From Bradyrhizobium elkanii WSM2783 (GTDB lineage Bacteria; Pseudomonadota; Alphaproteobacteria; Rhizobiales; Xanthobacteraceae), in contig NZ_AXAP01000008.1 of the NCBI RefSeq assembly GCF_000472865.1, forward strand, positions 1 through 64,000: DNA of 64,000 nt, given 5' to 3'. The notes under the pieces were generated by a model. That model saw only the letters and a list, made by a program, of their open reading frames with translations. It was not told where the DNA came from and did not search any database. The translations under genes and the position numbers were made by a program. This document shows, one piece after another, positions 37,172 through 46,310 of the stretch; position 1 is the stretch's first letter; each line of letters starts with the position of its first letter.

Positions 37172-38401
37172 ATGCCAGAGACACTCATCAAAGTCGATCT
37201 CACCAAATCGGCTTATGACAACGACATGGTGCATAACCGCTGGCACCCGGACATCCCGATTGTGGCGTGGGTCAATCCCGGTGACGACTTCATCATCGAG
37301 ACCTATGACTGGACCGGCGGCTTCATCAAGAACAACGATTCCGCCGACGACGTGCGCGACATCGATCTCTCGATCGTGCACTTCCTCTCCGGTCCGATCG
37401 GCGTCAAGGGCGCCGAGCCCGGCGACCTCCTGGTGGTCGATCTGCTCGACGTCGGCCCGCTGAAGGAGAGCCTGTGGGGCTTCAACGGCTTCTTCTCCAA
37501 GCAGAACGGCGGCGGCTTCCTCACCGATCATTTCCCGCTGGCGCAGAAATCGATCTGGGACATCAAGGGTCTCTACACCTCATCGCGCCACGTGCCCGGC
37601 GTCAATTTCGCCGGCCTGATCCATCCCGGCCTGATCGGCTGCCTGCCGGACCCGAAGATGCTCGCGACCTGGAACGCGCGCGAGGCCGAGCTGATCGCAA
37701 CCAACCCGACCCGCGTGCCCGGGCTTGCCAACCCGCCGTTTGGTCCGACCGCGCATGGCGGCCGTGCCAAGGGCGAGGTCAAGGAGAAGATTGGCGCGGA
37801 GGGCGCGCGCACGGTGCCGCCACGCGAACATGGCGGCAATTGCGACATCAAGGACCTCTCGCGTGGCTCGAAGATTTACTTCCCGGTCTATGTGCCCGGC
37901 GGCGGCCTCTCGATGGGTGATCTGCACTTCAGCCAGGGAGACGGTGAGATCACCTTCTGCGGCGCGATCGAGATGGCCGGCTGGCTACACATCAAGGTCG
38001 AAATCATCAAGGACGGCGTCGCGAAGTACGGCATCAAGAACCCGATCTTCAAGCCGTCGCCGATCACGCCGAACTACAAGGACTTCCTGATCTTCGAAGG
38101 CATCTCGGTCGACGAAGCCGGCAAGCAGCATTACCTCGACGTCCACATCGCCTATCGCCAGGCTTGCCTCAACGCGATCGAGTACCTGAAGAAGTTCGGC
38201 TACTCCGGCGCGCAGGCCTATTCGATCCTCGGCACTGCGCCGTGCCAGGGCCACATCTCAGGCGTGGTCGATGTGCCCAATGCCTGCGCCACGCTGTGGC
38301 TGCCGACGGAGATCTTCGATTTCGACGTGATGCCGTCGTCGGCCGGTCCGATCAAGCACATCACGGGCGACATCCAGATGCCGATCTCGCCGGACAAGTA
38401 G
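37172..38401 (+). CDS. fmdA: formamidase (acetamidase/formamidase family)
   Basis: A 409-residue enzyme of the FmdA_AmdA family, normal length. Characteristic stretches: HNRWHPDIPIVAWVNPGDDFIIETYDWTGG, DIDLSIVHFLSGPIGVKGAEPGDLLVVDLLDVGP, FAGLIHPGLIGCLPD, PREHGGNCDIKDLSRGSKIYFPVYVPGGGLSMGDLHFSQGDGE. The conserved His and Asp residues in these loops would hold the metal site. It hydrolyses formamide to formate and ammonia. Placed 28 nt after urtE with AAGGGGAG before the ATG, it supplies the catabolic step for the imported amide. Confidence 0.93.
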   Translation: MPETLIKVDLTKSAYDNDMVHNRWHPDIPIVAWVNPGDDFIIETYDWTGGFIKNNDSADDVRDIDLSIVHFLSGPIGVKGAEPGDLLVVDLLDVGPLKESLWGFNGFFSKQNGGGFLTDHFPLAQKSIWDIKGLYTSSRHVPGVNFAGLIHPGLIGCLPDPKMLATWNAREAELIATNPTRVPGLANPPFGPTAHGGRAKGEVKEKIGAEGARTVPPREHGGNCDIKDLSRGSKIYFPVYVPGGGLSMGDLHFSQGDGEITFCGAIEMAGWLHIKVEIIKDGVAKYGIKNPIFKPSPITPNYKDFLIFEGISVDEAGKQHYLDVHIAYRQACLNAIEYLKKFGYSGAQAYSILGTAPCQGHISGVVDVPNACATLWLPTEIFDFDVMPSSAGPIKHITGDIQMPISPDK

Positions 38402-38485
38402 CTCCCTGCGCGATGGATGCGGGACGACGCGTATTTGCCGCCCCGCATCCGCCGCAACGTCAGTCCGACCGCGCAAGGAAACAAA

Positions 38486-38827
38486 ATGCCCGTCTACGAA
38501 TATCTCTGCAACGAGTGCGGCCCGTTCAAGGACATGCGGCCGATGTCCGAATGCGACCTGCCGCAAGACTGCCCGCAATGCGAAGCGGAATCGCCGCGCG
38601 TCATCCTGACCGCCCCGAGCTTCTTCTGCATGCCCTCCGATAAGCGCAAGGCCCACGCCACCAATGAGCGCAGCGCGCACGCGCCGAAGACGCTCGACCA
38701 GTACAAGGCCTCACACGGCCCCGGCTGCGGCTGCTGCTCCGGCAAGAAGCCGGCGCGCTTGGTGACCAAGAGCAAGACCGGCGCCAAGGGCTTTCCGACC
38801 GCGCGCCCCTGGATGATCAGCCATTAG
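38486..38827 (+). CDS. fmdB: FmdB-family zinc ribbon protein
   Basis: A 113-residue protein beginning MPVYEYLCNECG with the paired knuckle CPQC (PQDCPQCEAESPRVI), the FmdB/CxxC_CxxC_SSSS zinc ribbon. A second Cys cluster, GPGCGCCSGKKPAR, follows, then a basic tail. FmdB is the usual last gene of formamidase operons and is regarded as regulatory, without a proven mechanism. AAGGAAA precedes ATG 38486; an upstream in-frame extension is not conserved. Confidence 0.88.
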   Translation: MPVYEYLCNECGPFKDMRPMSECDLPQDCPQCEAESPRVILTAPSFFCMPSDKRKAHATNERSAHAPKTLDQYKASHGPGCGCCSGKKPARLVTKSKTGAKGFPTARPWMISH

Positions 38828-38834
38828 AACTCAG

Positions 38835-39425
38835 TTAGTGGCGCGTAGCGCGCAGCTCCAGTGTGGTTTGGGTGATCCTGGCGACGAACCCTTCGAAGCC
38901 CAAGACTCTCTGCCTGGCCAATTCGCCGTGGAGTCTGCTGATTTTCTCCGACTCGGCGATGAAAGTCTCGAAAGCCTGCTTCGCGAATTCCGTCTGAAGC
39001 TCGAACACCTTGTCGAGCGAGCGGACGGCCGCGAGCTTCTCCAGGAAGGACAAGGTCTGGTTCAGCGATTTCCTGGTGTAGTCGCTGTAGGCATCGGCGA
39101 TCGTTGCAACGCTGACGGCGACGGGCTCGGCCGCTACGGTGGGGAGGGCGGGGACGGTATCAGTCGCGGAAGCCTCGACCGAAGCGCTTTCGATCGACGC
39201 GACCGGTGCGCTGATCGGCTCGTTGAACTGGACCTCCTCGCTGATCTGCTCAGCTTCATTGATTTGTTCACGGGCGTCCTCCAGTTGGACCGCCACAGGC
39301 GCCGGCTCGGGAACTTGTCGTGCGCGGGCTTCCTTGCTCGGCTCGACCTTCTTGCGCTGCTGTCCTGTCTTCCCCTTACGCTGGCTGGATTTTCCGACCG
39401 GTTTATTCCCATCCGCACTCAACAT
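38835..39425 (-). CDS. phasin family protein
   Basis: A 196-residue protein with a basic, disordered N-terminus (MLSADGNKPVGKSSQRKGKT), an acidic, Ala/Glu-rich middle and a C-terminal phasin helix bundle (DAYSDYTRKSLNQTLSFLEKLAAVRSLDKVFELQTEFAKQAFETFIAESEKISRLHGELA). Phasins coat polyhydroxyalkanoate granules; the degenerate forms abundant in rhizobia may also bind DNA. GGAGCG precedes ATG 39425. It is convergent with fmdB and only 7 nt away. No PHA synthase is in the window. Confidence 0.78.
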   Translation of the reverse strand: MLSADGNKPVGKSSQRKGKTGQQRKKVEPSKEARARQVPEPAPVAVQLEDAREQINEAEQISEEVQFNEPISAPVASIESASVEASATDTVPALPTVAAEPVAVSVATIADAYSDYTRKSLNQTLSFLEKLAAVRSLDKVFELQTEFAKQAFETFIAESEKISRLHGELARQRVLGFEGFVARITQTTLELRATRH

Positions 39426-39712
39426 TGGAATCGCTCCGGATCTCAAATATCAACTAGGCTGCAAGCCTCCGCCATCTTTGCGCTGGATTCGCGGTTGGGC
39501 TTTGTTCTTCGCGTGGCAGTCGTGTGGTGACATTTGGAAGGAGGAGCGCCAGCGGCCATCTCGTGCCCATTTCGGGCTGCGTCGGGGCACGGGAACGTTT
39601 GTTCTCTTAAGCACGGCGCATATACTGGGTAGCGACCGCGGCGCCGCCATCGGAGCCCGATAGAGGTCGCGCGAGTTCTCCGTGGGTCAATGGTCCAGTA
39701 GGGGAGTTGGTA

Positions 39713-40015
39713 ATGCGGCGATTGAGGGGGCGGCGAAGGTTCAATTCTTTGACGATGCTGGCGGTTGAGGCCAATCATGTGATTGCGCTGCGGCTGATGA
39801 AGCTGATGTTGGGTGGCAGCGGGGCCCGGCGCGAAGCCGAACGTATGATCAGCGAAAAGATCGATGCGGCCGTCGAAGCCGGCACAAGGTTGATGTCTGG
39901 AGCTTCGGGAGATGACATAGTTCGTCGGTATCGACGACGCGTCGCAGCGAATGCGAAGCGGCTAACCAAATCGAACTTGGGTCCCCTAAAACGAACACGG
40001 CGCCGACGAAAGTAA
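39713..40015 (+). CDS. small basic conserved hypothetical protein
   Basis: A 100-residue protein, MRRLRGRRRFNSLTMLAVEA at the start and an Arg/Lys-rich end (KRTRRRRK). The middle is helical (VIALRLMKLMLGGSGARREAERMISEKIDAAVEAGTRLMSG) and ends in DDIVRRYRRRVAANAKRL. I recall similar small proteins in Bradyrhizobium without a known function; charge suggests nucleic acid or granule association. GGGGAG lies 7 nt before the ATG. Confidence 0.62.
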   Translation: MRRLRGRRRFNSLTMLAVEANHVIALRLMKLMLGGSGARREAERMISEKIDAAVEAGTRLMSGASGDDIVRRYRRRVAANAKRLTKSNLGPLKRTRRRRK

Positions 40016-40199
40016 TCGGCGCCGACCAATCGACGCCATGCGCGTCTCGTGGCGCAAACCGGATTTTCGCAAGCCGTCCCACTGCTGCAAAGGGCTAAAA
40101 GCGAAGTTACTGTTACGATAGCGCTGTGCCGTCGCGCCGCGGTACGATCCGCCGATAGGCCGATGGTAGTCAGTAGTTAGGAACGTCAGGAGCCGGAGC

Positions 40200-41270
40200 A
40201 TGAAGGCAGTTGCGCTGATGGCCATCCTGCTCACTGCTTCAGTTGCGCCGGAAATCGTGCGCACTACGGCCCAGCAAGTCGCGAGCTGGCAAATGTCGCA
40301 CTTTCATGAAGTACCCCAGGCGGCTGAGACAGATTGGACACGCGCCGCCTTCTATATCGGTCTCGCAAGATGGGCCGCGACACCAGGTCAGATGAAGTAC
40401 TTCGACGTGATCCGAGAGCTTGGAGAGCGCACCGGTTGGCAGATCGGCAACAGCGACTGGGCGCCCCCGATCTACCTTGCGGACGATCATGCCATCGGGC
40501 AGGTCTACATTGCCGCCTATGATCATTTCGGCGATCGACGCATGATCGAGCCGACCGTGCAGCGGCTGGAATACATCCTGCAGCACCCGCCACAGGTCTC
40601 GCTCGAATTCGACAACGCAAAGTGCCTGCAGCGATGGTGCTGGTCTGACGCCATCTTCATGGGGCCGGCGACATGGTTCGGCATTGCGCGCATCCAGAAG
40701 GACCAGCGCTTCCGTGACTATGCCGACAGGGAATTCTGGGCCACGAAAGACTTCCTGTTCGATAGCCAGGAGCACCTGTTCTACCGCGACAGCCGCTTCA
40801 TCGGGAAAACTGGCGCGCATGGCGAAAAGATATTGTGGGGCCGCGGCAATGGCTGGGTGCTCGCTGGGCTTGCCAACATCCTACGAGAGCTTCGTCCCGG
40901 CGACCCGCTACGCGAGAAATACGTCAACCTGTTCGTCGAGATCGCAGATCGCGTAGCGAGCCTGCAGCGCCCGGATGGCTTCTGGTCCACGTCGTTGCTC
41001 GCTCCGCCCGAGGTCGGCACCCCGGAGTCCAGTTGCACTGGATTGCTGACCTACGGCCTGGCCGCCGGGGTGCGGATGGGATTTCTTGACGCAAGGCGAT
41101 TTAGTCCAGTGATTGAACAAGGCTGGCGGGCTCTGGCATCGGCGACGGTCAACGGCCGGCTCGGCCGCGTGCAGCAGATTGGCGACAGGCCGGATGCCGT
41201 TCAGATCGCGGACACCCAGCTCTACGGGTCTGGCGCGCTCTTGTTGGCTGCATCTGAACTGGTCCACTGA
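40200..41270 (+). CDS. glycoside hydrolase family 88/105 (unsaturated glucuronyl/rhamnogalacturonyl hydrolase type)
   Basis: A 356-residue protein with a signal peptide (MKAVALMAILLTASVAPEIV). The (alpha/alpha)6 barrel shows FYIGLARWAATPG, DDHAIGQVYIAAYDHFGD, RWCWSDAIFMGPATWFGIARI with the probable catalytic Asp, and ILWGRGNGWVLAGLANILREL, hallmark of GH105. It would remove unsaturated uronic acids from pectin or glucuronan fragments. It is exported, unlike most GH105 enzymes. Strong Shine-Dalgarno (GGAGCCGGAG) directly before ATG 40200. Downstream is a sugar kinase remnant, so a fuller plant-polysaccharide locus may have existed here. Confidence 0.85.
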   Translation: MKAVALMAILLTASVAPEIVRTTAQQVASWQMSHFHEVPQAAETDWTRAAFYIGLARWAATPGQMKYFDVIRELGERTGWQIGNSDWAPPIYLADDHAIGQVYIAAYDHFGDRRMIEPTVQRLEYILQHPPQVSLEFDNAKCLQRWCWSDAIFMGPATWFGIARIQKDQRFRDYADREFWATKDFLFDSQEHLFYRDSRFIGKTGAHGEKILWGRGNGWVLAGLANILRELRPGDPLREKYVNLFVEIADRVASLQRPDGFWSTSLLAPPEVGTPESSCTGLLTYGLAAGVRMGFLDARRFSPVIEQGWRALASATVNGRLGRVQQIGDRPDAVQIADTQLYGSGALLLAASELVH

Positions 41271-41344
41271 CATCTACTTTCCTCCGCCGGTGCGGCGGGT
41301 CCAGATTTCAATTTGAGTGGCGCTCGGCATGTCATCGATCGGCT

Positions 41345-41522
41345 GTTCCCGCCCGCGACTGGCGTGAGAGCGGCCGCCTGCACCGCCAGGCCGCCTTTGC
41401 CGTCGACGTCGTCGACACCACCGGCGCGGGCGACGTCTTTCACGGCGCCTATGCGCTTGCGATCGGCGTCGGCCTTGATGTGCGCGAGGCCATGGCGTTT
41501 TCGGCAGCGACGGCTGCGCTGA
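41345..41522 (+). pseudogene. PfkB-family carbohydrate kinase, C-terminal remnant
   Basis: The frame read from 41345 gives DWRESGRLHRQAAFAVDVVD followed by TTGAGDVFHGAYALAIGVGL and REAMAFSAATAALK. That is the PfkB/ribokinase C-terminal signature with its GAGD anion hole. There is no N-terminal half upstream and the frame degenerates after 41522, so the gene is broken at both ends. It lies directly after the GH105 gene. Confidence 0.75.
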
Positions 41523-41648
41523 AAGGATGGCCTCGCCGTGCTCGAGCGTCTCAACGATCTGACGACGGCCAAGGGAACCCCGTGGAAGGCTCGCTTTCCG
41601 GTGTTCACCGACATCAAGCAAGAGGGCGACTTCGCGCGCGCCTACTGA
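41523..41648 (+). pseudogene. C-terminal fragment of an unrecognised protein
   Basis: A different frame directly after the kinase remnant reads GLAVLERLNDLTTAKGTPWK followed by ARFPVFTDIKQEGDFARAY and a stop. It looks like a genuine protein end rather than random sequence and has no start of its own. I do not recognise the family. It suggests a deletion junction near 41522. Confidence 0.35.
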
Positions 41649-41715
41649 GACTACGCACAGTCCGGTCTTGATCGCGAGATCCGAGACCTGACATCGGTCG
41701 AGCTGTCCTCATCTT

Positions 41716-41817
41716 GAGCATGATCCGGAAAGTGGACACCGGTTCTCCGAAAAAGATCATGCTCAAACAAAGAGCTAGAGCGGGATGACGATTCGAAGAA
41801 AAGTCATCGCGCTCTAA
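41716..41817. repeat. palindromic repeat (GAGCATGATCCGGAAAGTGG family), two dyads
   Basis: GAGCATGATC (41716) is mirrored by GATCATGCTC (to 41765), and AGAGCGGGATGAC is mirrored by GTCATCGCGCTCT immediately after. It is the second member of the family seen at 9238-9311, here followed by its usual GATGAC partner module. It fills the gap between the kinase remnant and the LysR gene. Confidence 0.78.
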
Positions 41818-41870
41818 CGGCGCACGGCCAGACTGAGGGATCGGCTGTCATTCACGATAGCATTCGTAGA

Positions 41871-42881
41871 TCACCGACGCAGCGACGTCCCTTCGGACAC
41901 TGACCGCCCCGCGATAGCGGGCTCCGCGGCCTTGGCACGGGACTTGGCATAATCGGCCGACATGGCCAGCGCGGGATCGCGGTGACGCAACTCCTCGGCC
42001 ACGATCGATTGGAGCCAGCGGACGGCGGGTTCGTTGTCCATCCGGCGGTGCCAGTGCTGCTTCAATTGGATCAGAGGTATGGAGACCGGCGGCGGCAGAA
42101 GCTTGAGACCCGCGTCTGCGTACCAGGCCCCGAGCGAGAACGGCACGGTGGAGATCATGTCGCTCGTCGCGATCAATTGCGGCACGCTCATGAAATGCGG
42201 CAAGTGTAGGACGACCCGGCGCTGCAACTTGAGTTCCCGGACCCGCCTTTCGAATATCTCCTGACTGCGCCCCTGCTGGTTCACGACGATATGGTCCGCC
42301 GTGAGAAACTGCTCAAGCGACAGGGTGTCACCGATCGTCGGATGGTCCTTTCGAACAATGCAGGTGAAGGGGTGATCGAAGAGGTCTTCGGTCACAATAT
42401 TCGGGCCGAGGAGGTCCGGAAAGTAGCCTATCGCCAGATCGATCTCGCCGTTTTCGAGCGCGTCCTCCAGCTGTTCGTGGGACGTCGGTACGCATCGCAG
42501 GCCTGCTCCGGGAGCCATCATGCGTATGCGTTGGAGAATCGGTGGGATGAAGATCAGAACGCCGATGTCCGAGGTCGTGACCGTAAATACGCGGTCACTC
42601 TCTTCCGGTACGAAGCGTGGCTTGCGCAGTATCTGCTCGTCGACCGTCGAAAGCACTGTACGCACCGCTTCGGCGATCGATTCCGCAAATGGCGTCGGCC
42701 GCATTCCGCGCCCTGTCGACAGAAATAAGGGATCGCCAAAGAAGTCCCGTAGCTTTCGTAGGCCAGCGCTGGCCATCGGCTGGCTCATTCCAAGCTGACG
42801 AGAGACCGCCGACAGGTTCTGGGCGCGGAAGAGCCCGTCGAGCAGGAGAAGCAAGTTCAGATCGAGCCGTCTGATATCCAT
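41871..42881 (-). CDS. LysR-family transcriptional regulator (NodD/NahR-like)
   Basis: A 336-residue LTTR. N-terminal wHTH: MDIRRLDLNLLLLLDGLFRA, then QNLSAVSRQLGMSQPMASAGLRKLRDFFGDPLFLSTGRGMRPT. The effector domain has the DLAIGYFPDLLGPNIVTEDLFDHPFTCIVRKDHP pattern of the NahR/LinR/NodD branch, whose members mostly respond to aromatic compounds. It is divergent from purU and the demethylase operon, the expected target. A frame to 42938 upstream is not conserved. Confidence 0.88.
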   Translation of the reverse strand: MDIRRLDLNLLLLLDGLFRAQNLSAVSRQLGMSQPMASAGLRKLRDFFGDPLFLSTGRGMRPTPFAESIAEAVRTVLSTVDEQILRKPRFVPEESDRVFTVTTSDIGVLIFIPPILQRIRMMAPGAGLRCVPTSHEQLEDALENGEIDLAIGYFPDLLGPNIVTEDLFDHPFTCIVRKDHPTIGDTLSLEQFLTADHIVVNQQGRSQEIFERRVRELKLQRRVVLHLPHFMSVPQLIATSDMISTVPFSLGAWYADAGLKLLPPPVSIPLIQLKQHWHRRMDNEPAVRWLQSIVAEELRHRDPALAMSADYAKSRAKAAEPAIAGRSVSEGTSLRR

Positions 42882-42895
42882 AATGCTGATAGCTT

Positions 42896-42909
42896 GTATT
42901 GGATAATAC
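42896..42909. promoter_or_regulatory. candidate LysR binding region between LysR gene and purU
   Basis: GTATTGGATAATAC has GTAT/ATAC arms, 15 nt before the LysR start, and overlaps ATTG-N16-CAAT. This AT-rich dyad in an otherwise GC-rich divergent gap of 239 nt is a plausible autoregulatory LTTR site. Confidence 0.3.
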
Positions 42910-43120
42910 CGGATTTTCAATGGCGGCGTTCTGCGCAATGGTGCCTCTGTAACGTCCCGTAGAGGCGACTTTGGGAGTGAAATCAGAGGCGTAGCCCCCC
43001 GGGAGGCTCAGGCCTCTCAGCCGCACTTTCTCGGTCCACCTCTCATTCTTCAAACATCCGCTCACCTTACGTCGGTGCCGCTGGAATCGATCGCCCGTGG
43101 CTGCGAGGAATCGCCCGCTT

Positions 43121-43993
43121 ATGCACGCTGAAACTGCATCGAATACGCAATACATCCTCACCCTGTCGTGTCGCGACGTGCCGGGAATCGTGGCCGATGT
43201 CTCGCGCTGCCTGTTTGAAAACGGCGGTAATATCGTCGAGGCCGCGCAGGTCGACGAGATCGTAAGCGAACGCTTCTTCATGAGGATCGGCGTCACTCTC
43301 TCAGAAGGGGGCGCGAAGGCGGCGCGGCGCGGAATCGAGGCGATCGCCCGGAAATTCGGAATGGAATGGAAGCTCCGGTCCCAAGCCGAACGCAAGCAGG
43401 TCCTGCTGTTCGTCTCCAAATTCGATCACTGTCTTGGCGATCTCTTGTACCGCCATCGGCTCGGCGAGCTCGACATGGACATCGTCGGGATTGTCTCGAA
43501 CCATCCGCGCTCGGCGCTCACCGTCAGCCTGGTGGGCGATATTCCGTTCCATCACTTTCCGGTCACGAAGGAAACGAAGGTGGAGCAAGAAGCGCAGATC
43601 AAGGCGCTCGTCGAGGAGACGAAAGCCGATCTCGTCGTCCTTGCGCGCTACATGCAGATCCTCTCCGACGATCTTGCGCGCCATCTCCATGGCCGCTGCA
43701 TCAATATTCATCACAGCTTTCTGCCGGGATTCAAGGGAGCCAGGCCCTATCATCAGGCGCATGCGCGCGGCGTGAAGCTCATCGGGGCGACCGCGCACTT
43801 CGCAACGAGCGATCTCGACGAGGGTCCGATCATCGAACAGGACGTCGAACGAGTCAGCCACCGCGACACGCCGGAAGATCTGGTCCGCAAGGGGCGCGAC
43901 ATCGAGCGCCGGGTCCTCTCGCGCGCGGTCCATCTCTTCCTCGAGGACCGCATCATCATCAACGGCGAACGGACCATTGTTTTCGCCAACTGA
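43121..43993 (+). CDS. purU: formyltetrahydrofolate deformylase
   Basis: A 290-residue protein. The N-terminal ACT domain reads [33 protein letters not shown]; the C-terminal formyltransferase fold has [84 protein letters not shown] with catalytic Asn/His/Asp. It hydrolyses 10-formyl-THF to THF and formate. As first gene before a LigM-like demethylase and folD it would regenerate free THF. ATG 43121 after GAGGAA is chosen; GTG 43097 is possible. Confidence 0.93.
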   Translation: MHAETASNTQYILTLSCRDVPGIVADVSRCLFENGGNIVEAAQVDEIVSERFFMRIGVTLSEGGAKAARRGIEAIARKFGMEWKLRSQAERKQVLLFVSKFDHCLGDLLYRHRLGELDMDIVGIVSNHPRSALTVSLVGDIPFHHFPVTKETKVEQEAQIKALVEETKADLVVLARYMQILSDDLARHLHGRCINIHHSFLPGFKGARPYHQAHARGVKLIGATAHFATSDLDEGPIIEQDVERVSHRDTPEDLVRKGRDIERRVLSRAVHLFLEDRIIINGERTIVFAN

Positions 43994-44012
43994 GCAGAAC
44001 GGAGAACCATCA

Positions 44013-45293
44013 ATGCTCACACCCAAGGGCATGCGCAGGACGCCCGAAGGCTACTTCACCTCGCGTTGGGGCCTTCCCGAATATACCGACTGGATCGACG
44101 AGAGCATGTCCTGGAAGGAAACCTGCGCGCTCGGCGACTGGTCGTTCCTCTGGGAGCGGCGCTTCAAGGGACCCGATGCCCTGAAGCTGTTCTCGGACAC
44201 CTCCGTCAACAGCTTCCAGAAGTTCGACATACGGCAGTCGAAACACGTCGTCCATACCACCAAACAGGGAAAGGTCATTGCGGAGGGAATCCTCACGCGC
44301 CTGTCCGACGACGAATTCATGCTGTTCGGGCGCGGCACGTTCTGGGTCGACTACGTGCGTCGCCGCGGCGACTACAACGTCATATCCGCAGCCGACGACT
44401 GGTTCAATTTCCAGGTCCAAGGGCCGACGTCCGTGGCGCTGCTTGAGAAGGTCTCGAAGCAGTCGCTGAGGGACGTGAAGTTCATGCATTCGGGCGAGAT
44501 CGAGATCGCCGGCTGCAAGATGCTTGCGCTGCGACAGGGTATGTCGGGCGAGATCGGTTTCGAACTGCAAGGCCCCATGGAGCAGGCTGCGGCTGTCTAC
44601 GACGCTATTGTCGCCGCCGGCCAGGAGTTCGGCCTCCGCCGCATTGGCGGCCGGGCGATCTTCATCAACCACCTCGAAGCGTGCTTCCCGACGATCGTAA
44701 CTGACTACATGCCTGCGATCTTCGATGAGGACATGAAGGACTATCAGGACGAATTCCGCGCAGCGATGCCGGGCTTCGCGTCCACGTTCAACATCGCCGG
44801 CAGCTTCCAGTCGGATGACATCCGGGCTTGGTACCGAAGTCCGGTCGAACTCGGCTGGGGCAAGAACATCAAGTTCGACCACGAATTCATCGGGCGCGCG
44901 GCCCTCGAGGAAGAAGTCGCCAATCCGCGGCGCGTGATCCGCACGTTGGTCTGGAACGGAGACGACGTGGCTGATGTCCACGCCTCGCTCTTCCAGAAGG
45001 AGCAGGTGCCCTACCAGTACATGGAAATGCCCCGCGACCAGCGCGGCTTCATGTACGCCGACCGCGTGCTGGGCGGCGGCAAGGACGTCGGCGTGACCAC
45101 GTCGCGGGGATACAGCTACTTCTTCCGCGAGATGCTGTCACTGTGCACCATCGACGTCGATCATTCCGAGATCGGCACCGAAGTCGTCGTGGTCTGGGGC
45201 GAACCCGGACGTCGGCAGAAGCACATTCGCGCGAAGGTGGCTCCGGCGCCCTACAAGAAGGACAACCGGCGCTCCGACCTTTCCAAGGTCTGA
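44013..45293 (+). CDS. tetrahydrofolate-dependent demethylase (GcvT family, LigM/DesA-like)
   Basis: A 426-residue GcvT-fold protein: GYFTSRWGLPEYTDWIDESMSWKETCALGDWSFLWERRFKGPDALKLFSDTSVN, then GEIGFELQGPMEQAAAVYDAI and GGRAIFINHLEACFPTIVTDYMPAIFD. It is closest in pattern to vanillate/3-O-methylgallate (LigM) and syringate (DesA) O-demethylases, which move an aromatic methyl to THF. The aromatic-acid MFS gene and the folate genes on either side support this. I infer a methoxylated aromatic substrate, but a betaine or dimethylglycine-type N-demethylase is not excluded. GGAGAACC precedes the ATG. Confidence 0.82.
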   Translation: MLTPKGMRRTPEGYFTSRWGLPEYTDWIDESMSWKETCALGDWSFLWERRFKGPDALKLFSDTSVNSFQKFDIRQSKHVVHTTKQGKVIAEGILTRLSDDEFMLFGRGTFWVDYVRRRGDYNVISAADDWFNFQVQGPTSVALLEKVSKQSLRDVKFMHSGEIEIAGCKMLALRQGMSGEIGFELQGPMEQAAAVYDAIVAAGQEFGLRRIGGRAIFINHLEACFPTIVTDYMPAIFDEDMKDYQDEFRAAMPGFASTFNIAGSFQSDDIRAWYRSPVELGWGKNIKFDHEFIGRAALEEEVANPRRVIRTLVWNGDDVADVHASLFQKEQVPYQYMEMPRDQRGFMYADRVLGGGKDVGVTTSRGYSYFFREMLSLCTIDVDHSEIGTEVVVVWGEPGRRQKHIRAKVAPAPYKKDNRRSDLSKV

Positions 45294-45302
45294 ACACTGG
45301 CC

Positions 45303-46211
45303 ATGACCGCGCGCATCATCGACGGAAAGGCGCTCGCTGCCGAGGTTCGGAAGCAGGTGGCCGAGGGCGTGGCCGCTCTCGTCGGCGGTGGCGTGGCAGT
45401 ACCGGAGCTGGCCGTCGTGCTGGTCGGCGACGATCCTGCCAGCCACGTCTACGTCTCGAACAAGGTGCGGCAGACCGAAGCCGTCGGCATGCGGTCACGT
45501 CGGTTCGTGCTCGATGCGAACACGACAGAGCGACGGCTTCTGGATCTGATCGAGGAGTTAAACCGGGACCCGGCGGTGAATGGCATATTGGTCCAGTTTC
45601 CGCTGCCGCCCCACATCGATACGGCGCGCGTTGTGACCGCCATCCGTCCAGACAAGGATGTAGACGGATTCAATCCGTTGAACGTCGGACGGACTGCGGC
45701 CGGCATGCAAGGAGCCTTGGTTCCCTGCACGCCTCTCGGCGTGATGCGTCTGATCAAGTCGGTGCACGACGACATTGCGGGGCTCGGAGCACTCGTTGTG
45801 GGCGCGTCGAACGTTGTCGGCCGTCCGATGGCGCGGCTGCTGTTGCAGGAACTGTGCACGGTCTCCATCGCGCACATCCGTACGATCGACCTCGAGCGGC
45901 GATGCAGGGAAGCGGACATCCTCGTGGTCGCGACCGGCGTTCCTGGTCTGGTCCGGGGTCAGTTCATCAAGCCGGGTGCGACAGTCATCGACGTCGGCAT
46001 CACCCGCATCAAGTCTGAGACCGGTGCCGAAAGGCTTGTCGGCGACGTCGCCTTCGACGAGGCGATCGACGTCGCCGGCGCGATCACACCCGTGCCCGGT
46101 GGCGTCGGGCCGATGACCATCGCCTGTCTGCTCGCCAACACTTTGAGCGCTGCCCAAATGGAAGCCGCCCGATCGCAGGCGGCGGGAATCGAGAGGATGA
46201 CCGTCGTCTGA
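45303..46211 (+). CDS. folD: methylene-THF dehydrogenase / methenyl-THF cyclohydrolase
   Basis: A 302-residue bifunctional enzyme. Catalytic Tyr50-x3-Lys54 ([17 protein letters not shown]), [45 protein letters not shown] (NADP site) and [15 protein letters not shown]. The strand after the Rossmann fold reads [10 protein letters not shown] rather than the usual T-x-C-H-S-x-T, a modest deviation. It converts methylene-THF to formyl-THF, linking the demethylase product (after a methylene-THF reductase, not present here) to PurU. It is probably a second, operon-specific copy. Starts 9 nt after the demethylase. Confidence 0.92.
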   Translation: MTARIIDGKALAAEVRKQVAEGVAALVGGGVAVPELAVVLVGDDPASHVYVSNKVRQTEAVGMRSRRFVLDANTTERRLLDLIEELNRDPAVNGILVQFPLPPHIDTARVVTAIRPDKDVDGFNPLNVGRTAAGMQGALVPCTPLGVMRLIKSVHDDIAGLGALVVGASNVVGRPMARLLLQELCTVSIAHIRTIDLERRCREADILVVATGVPGLVRGQFIKPGATVIDVGITRIKSETGAERLVGDVAFDEAIDVAGAITPVPGGVGPMTIACLLANTLSAAQMEAARSQAAGIERMTVV

Positions 46212-46310
46212 CCGGAGCCTCCGACGAGAGCAGCGAAGGCTTGCGAAGCCCGCGTCGCGTGGCTTCCAGGAAGAAAAACTCGAAGATCCATACAGAGGGG
46301 GAGAAAGAAC

